Shown piece after piece: positions 37,698-45,965 of a stretch of DNA of 46,377 bases; the first letter of the stretch is position 1, and each line of letters starts with the position of its first letter. A program made the position numbers and the translations under genes. The notes under the pieces are model-generated. The model was not told the origin of the DNA. It made no database searches and worked only from the letters and a program-made list of their open reading frames with translations. This DNA is from Acinetobacter baretiae (GTDB lineage: Bacteria > Pseudomonadota > Gammaproteobacteria > Pseudomonadales > Moraxellaceae): positions 1 through 46,377 of the forward strand of contig NZ_VTDM01000023.1 of the NCBI RefSeq assembly GCF_015627105.1. The letters are read 5' to 3'.

Positions 37698-38309
37698 ATG
37701 AAAGCACTTTTGGACTTTATCCCATTAATTATATTTTTTTATTTTTATAAAACAGTCGATCCAAGCAATAATCATCACCCACTCCTCGCCCTGATTGGTT
37801 CTGCAGGTGGTAAAGATAATAATAATATTTTGGTTGCAACAGCAGCACTCATTATTTCCATGGTTGTCGTTTATACCGCCTTGTTTATCTTTCAAAAATT
37901 TCGCCTTGATAAGCAACAATGGTTAATTTTATTTATGACCGTGATCTTTGGTGGCGTAACATTAATTTTAAACGATGATTTTTATATCAAGCTCAAAGCC
38001 GCTCTTCTCAATTTCTTATTTGCAGGTGCCTTTTTAGTCTCGCCACTTTTTAACAAAGAGCGTACCCCATTAATTAAGCGTATGTTTGGCCCTGTACTTG
38101 AACTTTCAGCACAAGGCTGGCGTAAACTCAATTATGCATGGGCAGGCATGTTTTTGGTGATGTGCTCTTTACATGTCTTCTTTGCATTTATATTTATGCA
38201 CGGTAAATATTGGGGTGAATTCACGTCATTTGGTGATATGCTCGTTATGTTTTCATTTATTATTGGGCAATTTATTTTGCTAAGAAAGCATTTTAAATCA
38301 ACAGACTAA
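37698..38309 (+). CDS. yciB: Inner-membrane septation protein YciB
   Basis: 203 aa from the ATG at 37698, where the homologous start MKALLDFIPLIIFF lies; longer in-frame starts lie inside the divergent PHP gene. Five membrane segments are predicted, and the family ends YWGEFTSFGDM with a final helix. YciB (also called IspZ/septation protein A) influences envelope synthesis at the septum in E. coli and Shigella; the mechanism is unclear. It begins the operon yciB-yciI-coiled-coil gene-mnmC. Confidence 0.94.
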   Translation: MKALLDFIPLIIFFYFYKTVDPSNNHHPLLALIGSAGGKDNNNILVATAALIISMVVVYTALFIFQKFRLDKQQWLILFMTVIFGGVTLILNDDFYIKLKAALLNFLFAGAFLVSPLFNKERTPLIKRMFGPVLELSAQGWRKLNYAWAGMFLVMCSLHVFFAFIFMHGKYWGEFTSFGDMLVMFSFIIGQFILLRKHFKSTD

Positions 38310-38334
38310 ATTAGATATTCACAAGGACTAAAAG

Positions 38335-38637
38335 ATGGCTTTATATATTATTACCTGTACAGACCATGACAATGTATTGGCTCAACGACTTGCTGCACGA
38401 CCAGATCATCTTGCGCGTTTAGAAAAATTACAAACAGCAGGACAATTGATTCTTGCAGGCCCAATGCCTAAAAACCCAGAAAACGTACAAGAAGGTTTTT
38501 ATGGTAGTACCTTAATCGTTGATTTTTCTTCAAAAGAAGCACTAGATGCTTGGATCGCAGAAGAACCGTATCTTAAAGCAGGTGTTTACAGTCATGTAGA
38601 TGTAAAACCATTTCTTCAAGTTTTTCCTAAAGGCTAA
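38335..38637 (+). CDS. yciI: YciI family protein
   Basis: 100 aa, ferredoxin-like YciI fold with the conserved His (RPDHLARL), LAGPMP and the Asp/Glu in DPY-like EEPYLKAGVYSHVDV. The family includes enzymes such as dehalogenase-like proteins, but the function of the short YciI is unknown. AAGGA is upstream of the ATG. It is 25 nt after yciB, a conserved neighbourhood. Confidence 0.93.
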   Translation: MALYIITCTDHDNVLAQRLAARPDHLARLEKLQTAGQLILAGPMPKNPENVQEGFYGSTLIVDFSSKEALDAWIAEEPYLKAGVYSHVDVKPFLQVFPKG

Positions 38638-38641
38638 CACT

Positions 38642-39115
38642 ATGCGTCATATTGTATGTCGTTTTGTTGCGAGCATGCTGTTCATCCCTTCGTTGACATG
38701 GGCGGTAGAATCATCTGCACCACCAACTCAACAACCGACAACAACGATCCCAACAAACCCTAGCAGTAGTGTTACCGCAACACCCACCGTTAGAAAGGGG
38801 CCCGCTCCCCTTGTAGAGCCTAATTCACCTGCACAACTGGCTCAAAAAAAAGCAGAAGATGACCTAAAAATAAAAGCATTGGTTAAAAACCAAGAAACAC
38901 GTATGCAACAGCTTGAAAAAGCCAACCTCGATGCATTGGCTCGCAATCAAGAACTACAACTTAAAAATGATAATCTTGGTGTACAAGTACAAGTCCTACA
39001 AAGTGAGCGTACGGCTCAGTTATTTATGTATGGTGCAGCCACTCTTGGCGTTGGTGTACTTTTTGGCTTTATATTAGCAGGATATATTTATAGTAAACGC
39101 CGTAGACAATGGTAA
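38642..39115 (+). CDS. Periplasmic coiled-coil protein with C-terminal membrane anchor
   Basis: 157 aa. A signal peptide (cut near TWA, residue 21) is followed by a Thr/Pro-rich stretch (about 26-62), a charged coiled coil (about 65-122) and a membrane helix (about 128-149) with a RRRQW end. The topology should put the coil in the periplasm and the tail in the cytoplasm. The coil-plus-anchor end recalls SH3-domain-and-anchor proteins (YgiM-like) without the SH3 domain; I do not assign a function. It starts 4 nt after yciI and precedes mnmC by 17 nt. Confidence 0.75.
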   Translation: MRHIVCRFVASMLFIPSLTWAVESSAPPTQQPTTTIPTNPSSSVTATPTVRKGPAPLVEPNSPAQLAQKKAEDDLKIKALVKNQETRMQQLEKANLDALARNQELQLKNDNLGVQVQVLQSERTAQLFMYGAATLGVGVLFGFILAGYIYSKRRRQW

Positions 39116-39132
39116 AGTAAAAAGGAATACAC

Positions 39133-40977
39133 GTGTTTGGACAAATTGAACATGCTCAGTTAGATTGGCAATGCGTAGATGGCATCGATATTCCTTGCTC
39201 TCGCCAGTTTGGGGATGTGTACTTTTCAAAAGCCAATGGATTACTCGAAACACGACACGTTTTTCTACAGGGTAATGAACTGAATACTCGCCTAAGTGAG
39301 CTCAGCGATCACCAATACTTTTGTGTGGGTGAAACAGGTTTTGGTACAGGCTTAAACATTTTGGCACTTTGGCAATTATGGCGTGAAGTGCGCCCCCAAA
39401 ACCATAGCCACTTACACGTGGTCAGTGTAGAAAAATATCCACTTTCGCACAGCGATCTCATTCGAGCACTCAATGCATGGCCTGAGCTTCAACCGCTTGC
39501 CAAACAATTGATTGCTCAATATCCTCAGCCTATTTCTGGCTGTCATCGCCTCTGTTTTCCTCAAGAACGATTTAGTCTCGATTTATGGTTAGGAGATGCC
39601 ACGGATATTTTCCCTGTCATCACCAGTAATACACCGATTGATGCTTGGTTTCTCGATGGTTTTGCACCCTCATGCAATCCTGAATTATGGCAAGAAAATA
39701 TTTTAAAACATATGATTCGCTTGTCTAATCAAGGTACAACATTTGCGTCATTTAGTGTTGCGGGAGTCTTAAAAAGAGGGCTGCAAGCACATGGTATTCA
39801 AATTACTCGACCTCGAGGTTTTGGACATAAACGTGAAATGCTTAAAGGTATTTGGCCTCACACAACAACCTCACAACATCATGCTCAATTCGCACAAAAA
39901 GACATTGCCATCATTGGTGCAGGTATTGCAGGCTTAACCACAGCGTGGGCATTTGCACAGCGTGGACATCACGTACGTATTTTTGAAAAAACTGCCCCCA
40001 TTTGTGGTGGTTCAGGAAATCCTCTAGCGCTCATCAATCCAAAAATTTGTCCTATCGAGCAAGCCCATGAACACCTTATGGTGTCGAGTTGGCAATATGC
40101 ACAAAATTACTATTCAGCATTTAAAGCATTCTCCCTCATTGCTGTTGAACAAAATGACTTAAAACACAGTGGTGAACTTCATAAAATTGCTCAAAATTAT
40201 CCACACAATACTTTTACGCAATTGACCTTAGCCCATCAAAATAGCCTCTATCCAACAGCCACTTTAATGCATGCTGGAGCCGTTCGACCCCATGTACTAA
40301 AAGATGAAATACTTGCTCATCCAAATATTCAACTTTGTATCGCAGACATATGTGAAATACAAGAAAATGAACAGAGCGTTATGGTCATCGATCAACAAAA
40401 AAATCGCATTCAAGTCGACCACGTTATCTCTTGCGTTGCTACCGCCAGTCATGAACTCTTTACGGCACACCCAAAATTAAAACCGATTCGTGGTCAAGTA
40501 AGTTGGTTTAAAACGAATACTTCACCACTTAAACCACAAACAGCACTCAGTTATGGTGGTTACATGGCTCAACTTGATCCAACACAATTAATTATTGGAG
40601 CATCATTTCAACCACAGCGTACAGATACAGAGATTCTTTTAGAAGACCATGCACACAATCTAACGCTCCTAAATCAAGCGTACCCTAACTACAGCCAACA
40701 TTTTCCGTCCATTAGCACATGGCAAGGACGCAGTGCAATCAGAGCACAAAGCCCTGATTATTTTCCTATAGTTGGAAAAATTAAAGAGTATACGCGTGTA
40801 TATACTCTGTCTGGTTTAGGGTCTAAAGGCTTTTTATTTGCACCACTATGTGCAGAGGTTTTAGCAGCAGAAATCAATGGCGAAGTTCTTCCCATTCCAA
40901 AGAGCCTCTATAACAAACTCACAACTCAACGTTTTAACAAAAAAAAGAAGGCTAAAAAGCCATATTATCAGCATTAA
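39133..40977 (+). CDS. mnmC: Bifunctional tRNA mnm5s2U biosynthesis protein MnmC
   Basis: 614 aa, a two-domain enzyme for the wobble uridine of certain tRNAs. The N-terminal SAM methyltransferase (about 1-245) has GETGFGTGLN (66-75) and DAWFLDGFAPSCNPELW. The C-terminal FAD oxidoreductase (about 255-600) starts with the GAGIAG dinucleotide loop near 260 and ends GLGSKGFLFAPL. The C-terminal part removes the carboxymethyl group and the N-terminal part methylates the product. It starts at GTG 39133 after AAAGGA. Its last codons lie inside a 42-bp palindrome. Confidence 0.96.
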   Translation: MFGQIEHAQLDWQCVDGIDIPCSRQFGDVYFSKANGLLETRHVFLQGNELNTRLSELSDHQYFCVGETGFGTGLNILALWQLWREVRPQNHSHLHVVSVEKYPLSHSDLIRALNAWPELQPLAKQLIAQYPQPISGCHRLCFPQERFSLDLWLGDATDIFPVITSNTPIDAWFLDGFAPSCNPELWQENILKHMIRLSNQGTTFASFSVAGVLKRGLQAHGIQITRPRGFGHKREMLKGIWPHTTTSQHHAQFAQKDIAIIGAGIAGLTTAWAFAQRGHHVRIFEKTAPICGGSGNPLALINPKICPIEQAHEHLMVSSWQYAQNYYSAFKAFSLIAVEQNDLKHSGELHKIAQNYPHNTFTQLTLAHQNSLYPTATLMHAGAVRPHVLKDEILAHPNIQLCIADICEIQENEQSVMVIDQQKNRIQVDHVISCVATASHELFTAHPKLKPIRGQVSWFKTNTSPLKPQTALSYGGYMAQLDPTQLIIGASFQPQRTDTEILLEDHAHNLTLLNQAYPNYSQHFPSISTWQGRSAIRAQSPDYFPIVGKIKEYTRVYTLSGLGSKGFLFAPLCAEVLAAEINGEVLPIPKSLYNKLTTQRFNKKKKAKKPYYQH

Positions 40978-41010
40978 AAAAAGCGCCTTAAGGCGCTTTT
41001 TTTAATGCTG
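40969..41010. terminator. Perfect 42-bp palindromic bidirectional terminator
   Basis: Two 21-bp arms (40969-40989 and 40990-41010) are exact complements with no spacer. The centre is GCGCCTTAAGGCGC with A7 on the left and T7 on the right, a terminator for both strands. The outer parts CAGCATTAA / TTAATGCTG encode Gln-His-stop for both mnmC and the convergent rhodanese gene. Confidence 0.95.
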
Positions 41011-41310
41011 TATAGGCATATTTGCTGCACGAACAGCTCGCATACCACCCATCAACACCACATACTCTCTACGACTATCATAGTTTTCTAATTTTTCTGC
41101 TGCACGTGGTGCTTTACTCCCACCGCCACAAAGTACATAGATTGGCTGATCCACAGATATATTCGTCAGACTTTGCTCATTAATATCATCAATTGGTAAA
41201 TTGACTGTGCCTTGCAAATGACCTTCACGATACGACTGAACATCACGAACATCCCAAATGACTGCATCTTTTGGGAAGTCAAATGTTGTAATTTCTTGTT
41301 TACGGATCAT
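41002..41310 (-). CDS. Single-domain rhodanese-like protein
   Basis: 102 aa from the ATG at 41310, which has AGGAG 7 nt upstream. The rhodanese fold keeps WDVRD, EGHLQGTVNLP and the active-site Cys C61 in the loop CGGGSK. Such proteins carry a persulfide sulfur from thiosulfate or other donors; the partner is unknown. It is divergent from yajQ and convergent with mnmC, a tRNA enzyme acting on 2-thiouridine, but a link is only speculation. Confidence 0.86.
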   Translation of the reverse strand: MIRKQEITTFDFPKDAVIWDVRDVQSYREGHLQGTVNLPIDDINEQSLTNISVDQPIYVLCGGGSKAPRAAEKLENYDSRREYVVLMGGMRAVRAANMPIQH

Positions 41311-41400
41311 GCTATACTCCTTTTTATAAAACAACACTTGGCAAATCAAGAAAACCCCCATAGCATCTCAGATATTTCATCCATTTGTAAAGGTATAGAT

Positions 41401-41889
41401 ATGTCATCTTTTGATATCGTTTCTGAACTCGAACTTTTTGAAGTGAACCATGCGGTACAAAACACTCAAAAAGAGATCTCTACACGTTTTGACTTTCGTG
41501 GACAAGACGTGAATATCGAGCTGAATGAAAAAAACAAAGAAATTAAAATTTCGACTGAGAGTGATTTTCAATGTGAGCAAGTATATAGCATGCTAGAAAA
41601 TCACTTTTATAAACGCAAAATTGATGTACAAGCAATGGACCCACAAAAAGCAGCCGCTTCTGGTAAACACATTGTACAAGTCATTCAGCTTAAAGATGGG
41701 TTAGACTCAGACACAGCAAAGAAAGTAAATAAGGCGATTAAAGAAAGTGGCATCAAAGTTCAATCATCTATTCAAGGTGATAAGATTCGAGTCACAGACA
41801 AAAAGCGAGATACGCTACAAAATGTCATGGCCTTTTTGAAGGATCAACAATTTGGTATTCCATTACAGTTTAATAACTTTAAAGACTAA
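41401..41889 (+). CDS. YajQ family nucleotide-binding protein
   Basis: 162 aa from the ATG at 41401 with AAAGG upstream. It opens with the family form SSFDIVSE and continues ISTRFDFRG, GLDSDTAKKV and a C-terminal FLKDQQFGIPLQFNNF. Two ferredoxin-like domains are expected. Some YajQ proteins bind cyclic di-GMP and act with transcription factors (shown in Xanthomonas); ligand binding here is not shown. Longer in-frame starts fall in the divergent rhodanese gene. Confidence 0.95.
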   Translation: MSSFDIVSELELFEVNHAVQNTQKEISTRFDFRGQDVNIELNEKNKEIKISTESDFQCEQVYSMLENHFYKRKIDVQAMDPQKAAASGKHIVQVIQLKDGLDSDTAKKVNKAIKESGIKVQSSIQGDKIRVTDKKRDTLQNVMAFLKDQQFGIPLQFNNFKD

Positions 41890-41895
41890 CCTCTC

Positions 41896-41920
41896 ACAGC
41901 TCCATTAAGGAGCTGTTTCT
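41896..41920 (+). terminator. Terminator after yajQ
   Basis: ACAGCTCC / GGAGCTGT, an 8-bp stem with an ATTAA loop, followed by TTCTTTT. The stop codon of the convergent thioesterase lies in the loop. Confidence 0.8.
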
Positions 41921-42324
41921 TTTAATACCTTACTTTTTAATGCCTCTACAATTTGACGTTTACGTCCATTTGCATCAACCGCAACAAAAGTAAAAATCCC
42001 CGCTGTCACTTGTTTTGCAGGTCGAGATTCATCGTGACTATCCCATACTTCAATTTGAATTTGAATAGATGTATTTCCTACTTTTAAAATTTTAGTATAG
42101 CAACTAATGACATCACCTATTTTTACAGGCACCAAAAATGACATTTGATTAATTGCAATGGTGGCACAACGCCCCTGACTAAAACGCTCTGCATGAATAG
42201 CGCCAGCTAGATCCATTTGTGAAACAATCCAGCCACCAAAAATATCACCACTCCAATTCGTATCTGCAGGCATAGCAATGGTTTGTAATGACAGCGTGCC
42301 TTCTGGTTTGCTCATTTGTGACAT
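41905..42324 (-). CDS. Hotdog-fold acyl-CoA thioesterase, YciA-like
   Basis: 139 aa. It has the YciA pattern: TIAMPADTNWSGDIFGGWIVSQMDLAG in parts (NxxGDIFGGW near 23-32 with the catalytic Asp) and a VPVKIGDVISCYTKI strand. The family hydrolyses a wide range of acyl-CoAs. GGAG lies 6 nt upstream of the ATG at 42324. It is 9 nt after trxC on the same strand, so they are probably co-transcribed. Confidence 0.92.
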   Translation of the reverse strand: MSQMSKPEGTLSLQTIAMPADTNWSGDIFGGWIVSQMDLAGAIHAERFSQGRCATIAINQMSFLVPVKIGDVISCYTKILKVGNTSIQIQIEVWDSHDESRPAKQVTAGIFTFVAVDANGRKRQIVEALKSKVLKETAP

Positions 42325-42333
42325 ATAACACTC

Positions 42334-42771
42334 CTATGTGAATGAGACTTTTGTGATATTTTGATCAACCCACTGTTTTAATTCAGTTGCTTTGAGCGCA
42401 CCGCTCACTCGTGCCAATTCAGTGGTTTTATTCATTAATACCAATGTAGGAATGCTTCGAACATGAAAAGCTTGACTTAACCTTGGATTAGTTTCTGTAT
42501 TAATTTTTGCAAAAACCACCTGTTGATATTGAGATGCAACATGCGCAAAATGAGGTGCCATTGCTTTACAAGGACCACACCAGTCTGCCCACAAATCAAT
42601 CACAATGGGTAAGTCACTATATTGAATAAAAGTACTAAAATTTTTCTCATTAAGCTCAATTGGTTTTTTTTGAAGCAATATAGTACGACATTGACCACAT
42701 AAAGGATCATCATTCAACTGAGCGCTTTCTAATCGATTTTTAGCTGTACACGTAGGACATACAACAATCAT
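42334..42771 (-). CDS. trxC: Thioredoxin 2 with zinc ribbon
   Basis: 145 aa. The N-terminal zinc site is C5PTC8 and C25GQC28, and the thioredoxin domain carries the active site WCGPCK (C65, C68) and cis-Pro in RSIPTL. TrxC reduces disulfides; in E. coli it is induced by oxidative stress. GGAG lies just upstream of the ATG. It heads a two-gene unit with the thioesterase and diverges from the DUF442 gene; the gap holds GATCATGC/GCATGATC arms (42846-42853, 42892-42899). Confidence 0.95.
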   Translation of the reverse strand: MIVVCPTCTAKNRLESAQLNDDPLCGQCRTILLQKKPIELNEKNFSTFIQYSDLPIVIDLWADWCGPCKAMAPHFAHVASQYQQVVFAKINTETNPRLSQAFHVRSIPTLVLMNKTTELARVSGALKATELKQWVDQNITKVSFT

Positions 42772-42962
42772 TTTTGCTCCATGATTCAGATATTATTTAT
42801 CAAACCATCATAATGCCAAAGCTTAAATGATGCTACCCAATAGACGATCATGCCAATCATTAACTCATTCAGTAAAAAATTAAAATAGAGAGCATGATCA
42901 TCGCTCACATTGTTAATAATTTAGAGTAGTATAAGCTGACACAATAAATATTGGAGTATACG

Positions 42963-43301
42963 ATGAGTGAAAATGTAGGTTTTGCAGGACAAATTGCTCC
43001 TCAACAAGTAGATCAAATTGTTGAAAAGGGCTTTAAATCAGTCATTAACAACCGCCCAGATTTTGAAGGTGGTGCAGAACAACCCACAAGCGCACAAATC
43101 GAAGAAGCATCTAGAAATGTTGGATTAGACTATGTATTTCAACCTGTCATTTCAGGACAAATTACTGAGCTTGATGTGAGAACATTTGCTAATCATTATA
43201 ATGAACTCCCTAAACCGATTTTAATGTTTTGTCGTACAGGAAGTAGGGCAAATAACTTATATCAAATTGCAAAACAAATGGACTTATTAGATGACGAATA
43301 A
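42963..43301 (+). CDS. DUF442/TIGR01244 phosphatase-like protein
   Basis: 112 aa from the ATG at 42963 behind GGAG (6-nt spacing). It has a dual-specificity-phosphatase-like fold with the loop C90RTGSR95 (Cx4R), after FKSVINNRPDFEGG near the N-terminus. Members are often linked to sulfide or persulfide metabolism, either alone or fused to persulfide dioxygenases, and some were mislabelled beta-lactamase-like. Here it precedes a disulfide reductase by 123 nt, consistent with a redox/sulfur role. Activity is not established. Confidence 0.85.
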   Translation: MSENVGFAGQIAPQQVDQIVEKGFKSVINNRPDFEGGAEQPTSAQIEEASRNVGLDYVFQPVISGQITELDVRTFANHYNELPKPILMFCRTGSRANNLYQIAKQMDLLDDE

Positions 43302-43424
43302 GCAAAAGAAAGCTGCGCTATATGTATAGTGTAGCTTTCTTAAATGTAAAGAAATGCAATATCTAAAATGACTGGCAAAAAATAAGCTATATTAAGATCA
43401 TTACAATATTAGCCCAAACACATA

Positions 43425-44797
43425 ATGATTTACGATATCATCATCATTGGTGCAGGATCAGCAGGAATTAGTGCATATACTGCAGCAAAAAAACAAACAG
43501 ATCACCTTTTAATTATTAACGATGGCCCTTGGGATACAACCTGTGCCCGTGTAGGATGCATGCCAAGTAAAGTGCTCATTGCAAGTGCAAACCAATACCA
43601 TGATGCAAAAAACTTATCTTTAGTTGGCATAGATGCAAAAGTTACAGCAGATTTATCAGGGGTTTTACCACGTGTAAGAGAATACCGTGATCGATTTACA
43701 CAGGGCATGCAAAAAACAGTAGACTCTTGGAAAGCTGAACATAAAATAAATGGCAAAGCACGTTTTATAAATTCAAATACGGTTGAGGTCAATGGTAAAA
43801 AATATCAGGCTAAAGCCTTTATTATTGCTGTTGGAAGTACTCCACGCCCAAATGATGAGTGGCAAAAAGCAGTTGGAGATCGCTTACTCACAACAGATAC
43901 CCTCTTTGAATTAAAAACTTTACCAAATTCAATCGCTGTCGTGGGTAGCGGAACAATTTCAACTGAACTTGCGCTTGCTTTACATCACTTAGATGTTAAA
44001 ACTACTATTTTTGCTCGTGGCAAACATATTGCGAGTGCAACAAGCCCACGCATTCAAGAGTTAGTTATTAAAGCATTACAACCTAAGCTCAATGTATTAT
44101 TTGAAACATCACCCGACTCATTGACATTAAAGTTGAAGTTGATTTTACTTATCAAGATCAAAAACAAAAAATTGCTGTAGATTATGTGCTGAATGCGACC
44201 GGACGTGTATCTCATCTTGATGGGCTTGGTTTAGACCAAATTGATCCTACCTATTCCGATTTAAAACAATTACCTATTGATGAATATACTAAACAATTAG
44301 CCAAACATCCTATTTTTATTGTAGGTGATGCACACACAACACCCCCTGTACAACACGAAGCATCTTATGAAGGTAAAATTGCAGTCAAAAATGTATTTAA
44401 CTTTCCAGATGTGACAGAAGGAAAAGATTTACCACCATTATCTGTTGTTTTTTCATCTCCAGAAATTGCAATTGTCGGTCAATCTTATAAACAGCTTAAA
44501 GATAAGCAAATTGACTTTGAAACAGGCTTTGCATCATATGAAAATCAAGGTCGTGCTACAGTTCTTGGCAAAAATATAGGTGGAATCGAGGTTTATATAG
44601 AAAAAGACACTCAAATATTTTTAGGTGCAGAAATTTTTGTCACTGAAGGCGAACATTTAGCGCATTTATTGGCATGGATCTTAAAACAAAAACCAACGAT
44701 TCAGGATATTCTCAGTCAACCTTTTTATCACCCGACACTTGAAGAAGGTGTAAGAACAGCATTTCGCGATGCCAAATATAAACTAAAATCTAAATAA
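43425..44797 (+). pseudogene. Dihydrolipoyl-dehydrogenase-like flavoprotein, frameshifted
   Basis: Two frames together cover one pyridine-nucleotide disulfide oxidoreductase. Frame one (43425-44180) has the FAD loop GAGSAG, the redox pair C40-x4-C45 (CARVGCMPSK) and the NAD loop GSGTIS. Frame two, open before 44186, continues with NATGR, the FAD-binding VGDAH and the C-terminal FYHPTLEEG His-Glu pair. The sensible continuation starts near 44120 (IDIKVEVDF), so one base appears missing at about 44112-44130; restoring it gives about 457 aa, the normal length. It could be a true mutation or a sequencing error. Substrate (lipoyl protein or other) is not certain. Confidence 0.88.
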
Positions 44798-44870
44798 ATT
44801 TTAAAATTCTACACAGCTTGGTTTTATATTAAAATGTGTGCATTTAAATCACTCTGTGTAGAAAACGCTA

Positions 44871-45920
44871 ATGCAACTTAAAAAATTATTAACTGTTTTG
44901 GGTATGGTCAGTATTGTTGGTGGTTTAACTGCATGTACGACAATGAACACTCATAAATCATCTTCTATGCACTCTCATTCTACTACACCACAGTATTTAA
45001 CAGATGCAACACCAAGACTTGGTATTATTGCAGCGTTTGGTCAAGAAGCTGATTTGCTTCTTGCATCAATGACCCATAAAAAAGAATATTTAATTCGCGG
45101 TAAAACATTTACAACAGGTGAACTTGAAAATAAACCTGTTGTTATTACTTTAAGTGGCATCAGTATGACCAATGCTGCAATGACTACACAGCTATTATCT
45201 GACCACTTTCAATTAAAAGGATTAATATTTAGTGGTATTGCTGGTAGTTTGAATCCTAATTACCATGTTGGTGATGTTGTTATTGCAAAAGGTTGGGTTG
45301 CACCCAATGAGGTTTATTTTGCCAACAATACCGACCTACCCTCAGCATGTGGTTCAGCAGGTGATATCTCATGCTTAGGCTTAGTTTTAGATCAATCTAT
45401 TCCACCTTATCAACAACAGTTTTTCCGTAAAACCAATGTGATTAATTCTTCTAACTACCAAAAAATTGCTTTAACTACAAAAATTGGAGATCAAACTATT
45501 CCAGTTGCCTATGGGGAAATGAAAAGTCATTTTTCTGTTGATCAGTCTATGTGGAATATTGCCAACACTATCCAGCCCACCATTCAACTAGAAGCAATTT
45601 GTAGTGATAAAACAACTTGTTATCAGCCTAAAATTGTCATGGGGAATCATGGAGTTTCAGGTGGTGCATTTCTAGCCAATTCAAAATATCGCGATTATTT
45701 ACATCAGTATATGCAAGGTGATTATGTAGATATGGAAACTGCTGCTGTTGCTCAAGTGGCTTATGCAAATGAGATACCATTTATTGCCTTCCGTAGCTTA
45801 TCTGATTTAGCAGGTGCAGATCATGACCCCAATGTAGCTGCGTTTTTTGGTTCAGGTGTTGCTCAGCGTAATGCAGCAAAACTTACTTTAGGTTTTGTTA
45901 AAGAGTGGACTACTCCATAA
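44871..45920 (+). CDS. Exported MTA/SAH nucleosidase-like lipoprotein
   Basis: 349 aa. The signal peptide ends in lipobox LTAC (C22), giving a predicted lipoprotein with a His/Ser/Thr-rich linker. The rest is a phosphorylase/nucleosidase fold. The residues used by MTA/SAH nucleosidases are kept: E59 (AFGQEADLL), E289 (VDMETAAVA) and D312 (SLSDLAG). An insert of about 100 residues (150-250) brings four cysteines (near SACGSAGDISC and AICSDKTTC), which suits an oxidising compartment. The usual enzyme is cytoplasmic and about 230 aa, so the substrate here may differ. It is last in the + strand group. Confidence 0.8.
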   Translation: MQLKKLLTVLGMVSIVGGLTACTTMNTHKSSSMHSHSTTPQYLTDATPRLGIIAAFGQEADLLLASMTHKKEYLIRGKTFTTGELENKPVVITLSGISMTNAAMTTQLLSDHFQLKGLIFSGIAGSLNPNYHVGDVVIAKGWVAPNEVYFANNTDLPSACGSAGDISCLGLVLDQSIPPYQQQFFRKTNVINSSNYQKIALTTKIGDQTIPVAYGEMKSHFSVDQSMWNIANTIQPTIQLEAICSDKTTCYQPKIVMGNHGVSGGAFLANSKYRDYLHQYMQGDYVDMETAAVAQVAYANEIPFIAFRSLSDLAGADHDPNVAAFFGSGVAQRNAAKLTLGFVKEWTTP

Positions 45921-45929
45921 ATACATATT

Positions 45930-45965
45930 CGTATTAAAGAGAAATTTAAACTTCTCTTTAATACG
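45930..45965 (+). terminator. Long hairpin after the nucleosidase gene
   Basis: A perfect 14-bp stem, CGTATTAAAGAGAA (45930-45943) with its complement at 45952-45965, and an 8-nt loop. The right arm is T-rich, but no clean T-tract follows. Confidence 0.65.

Noticed and set aside
44120..44175. Programmed -1 frameshifting as the cause of the split reductase
   Set aside because: No proper slippery heptamer with a downstream structure, and the native-looking frame resumes about 50 nt before the A-rich run. A missing base explains it better.
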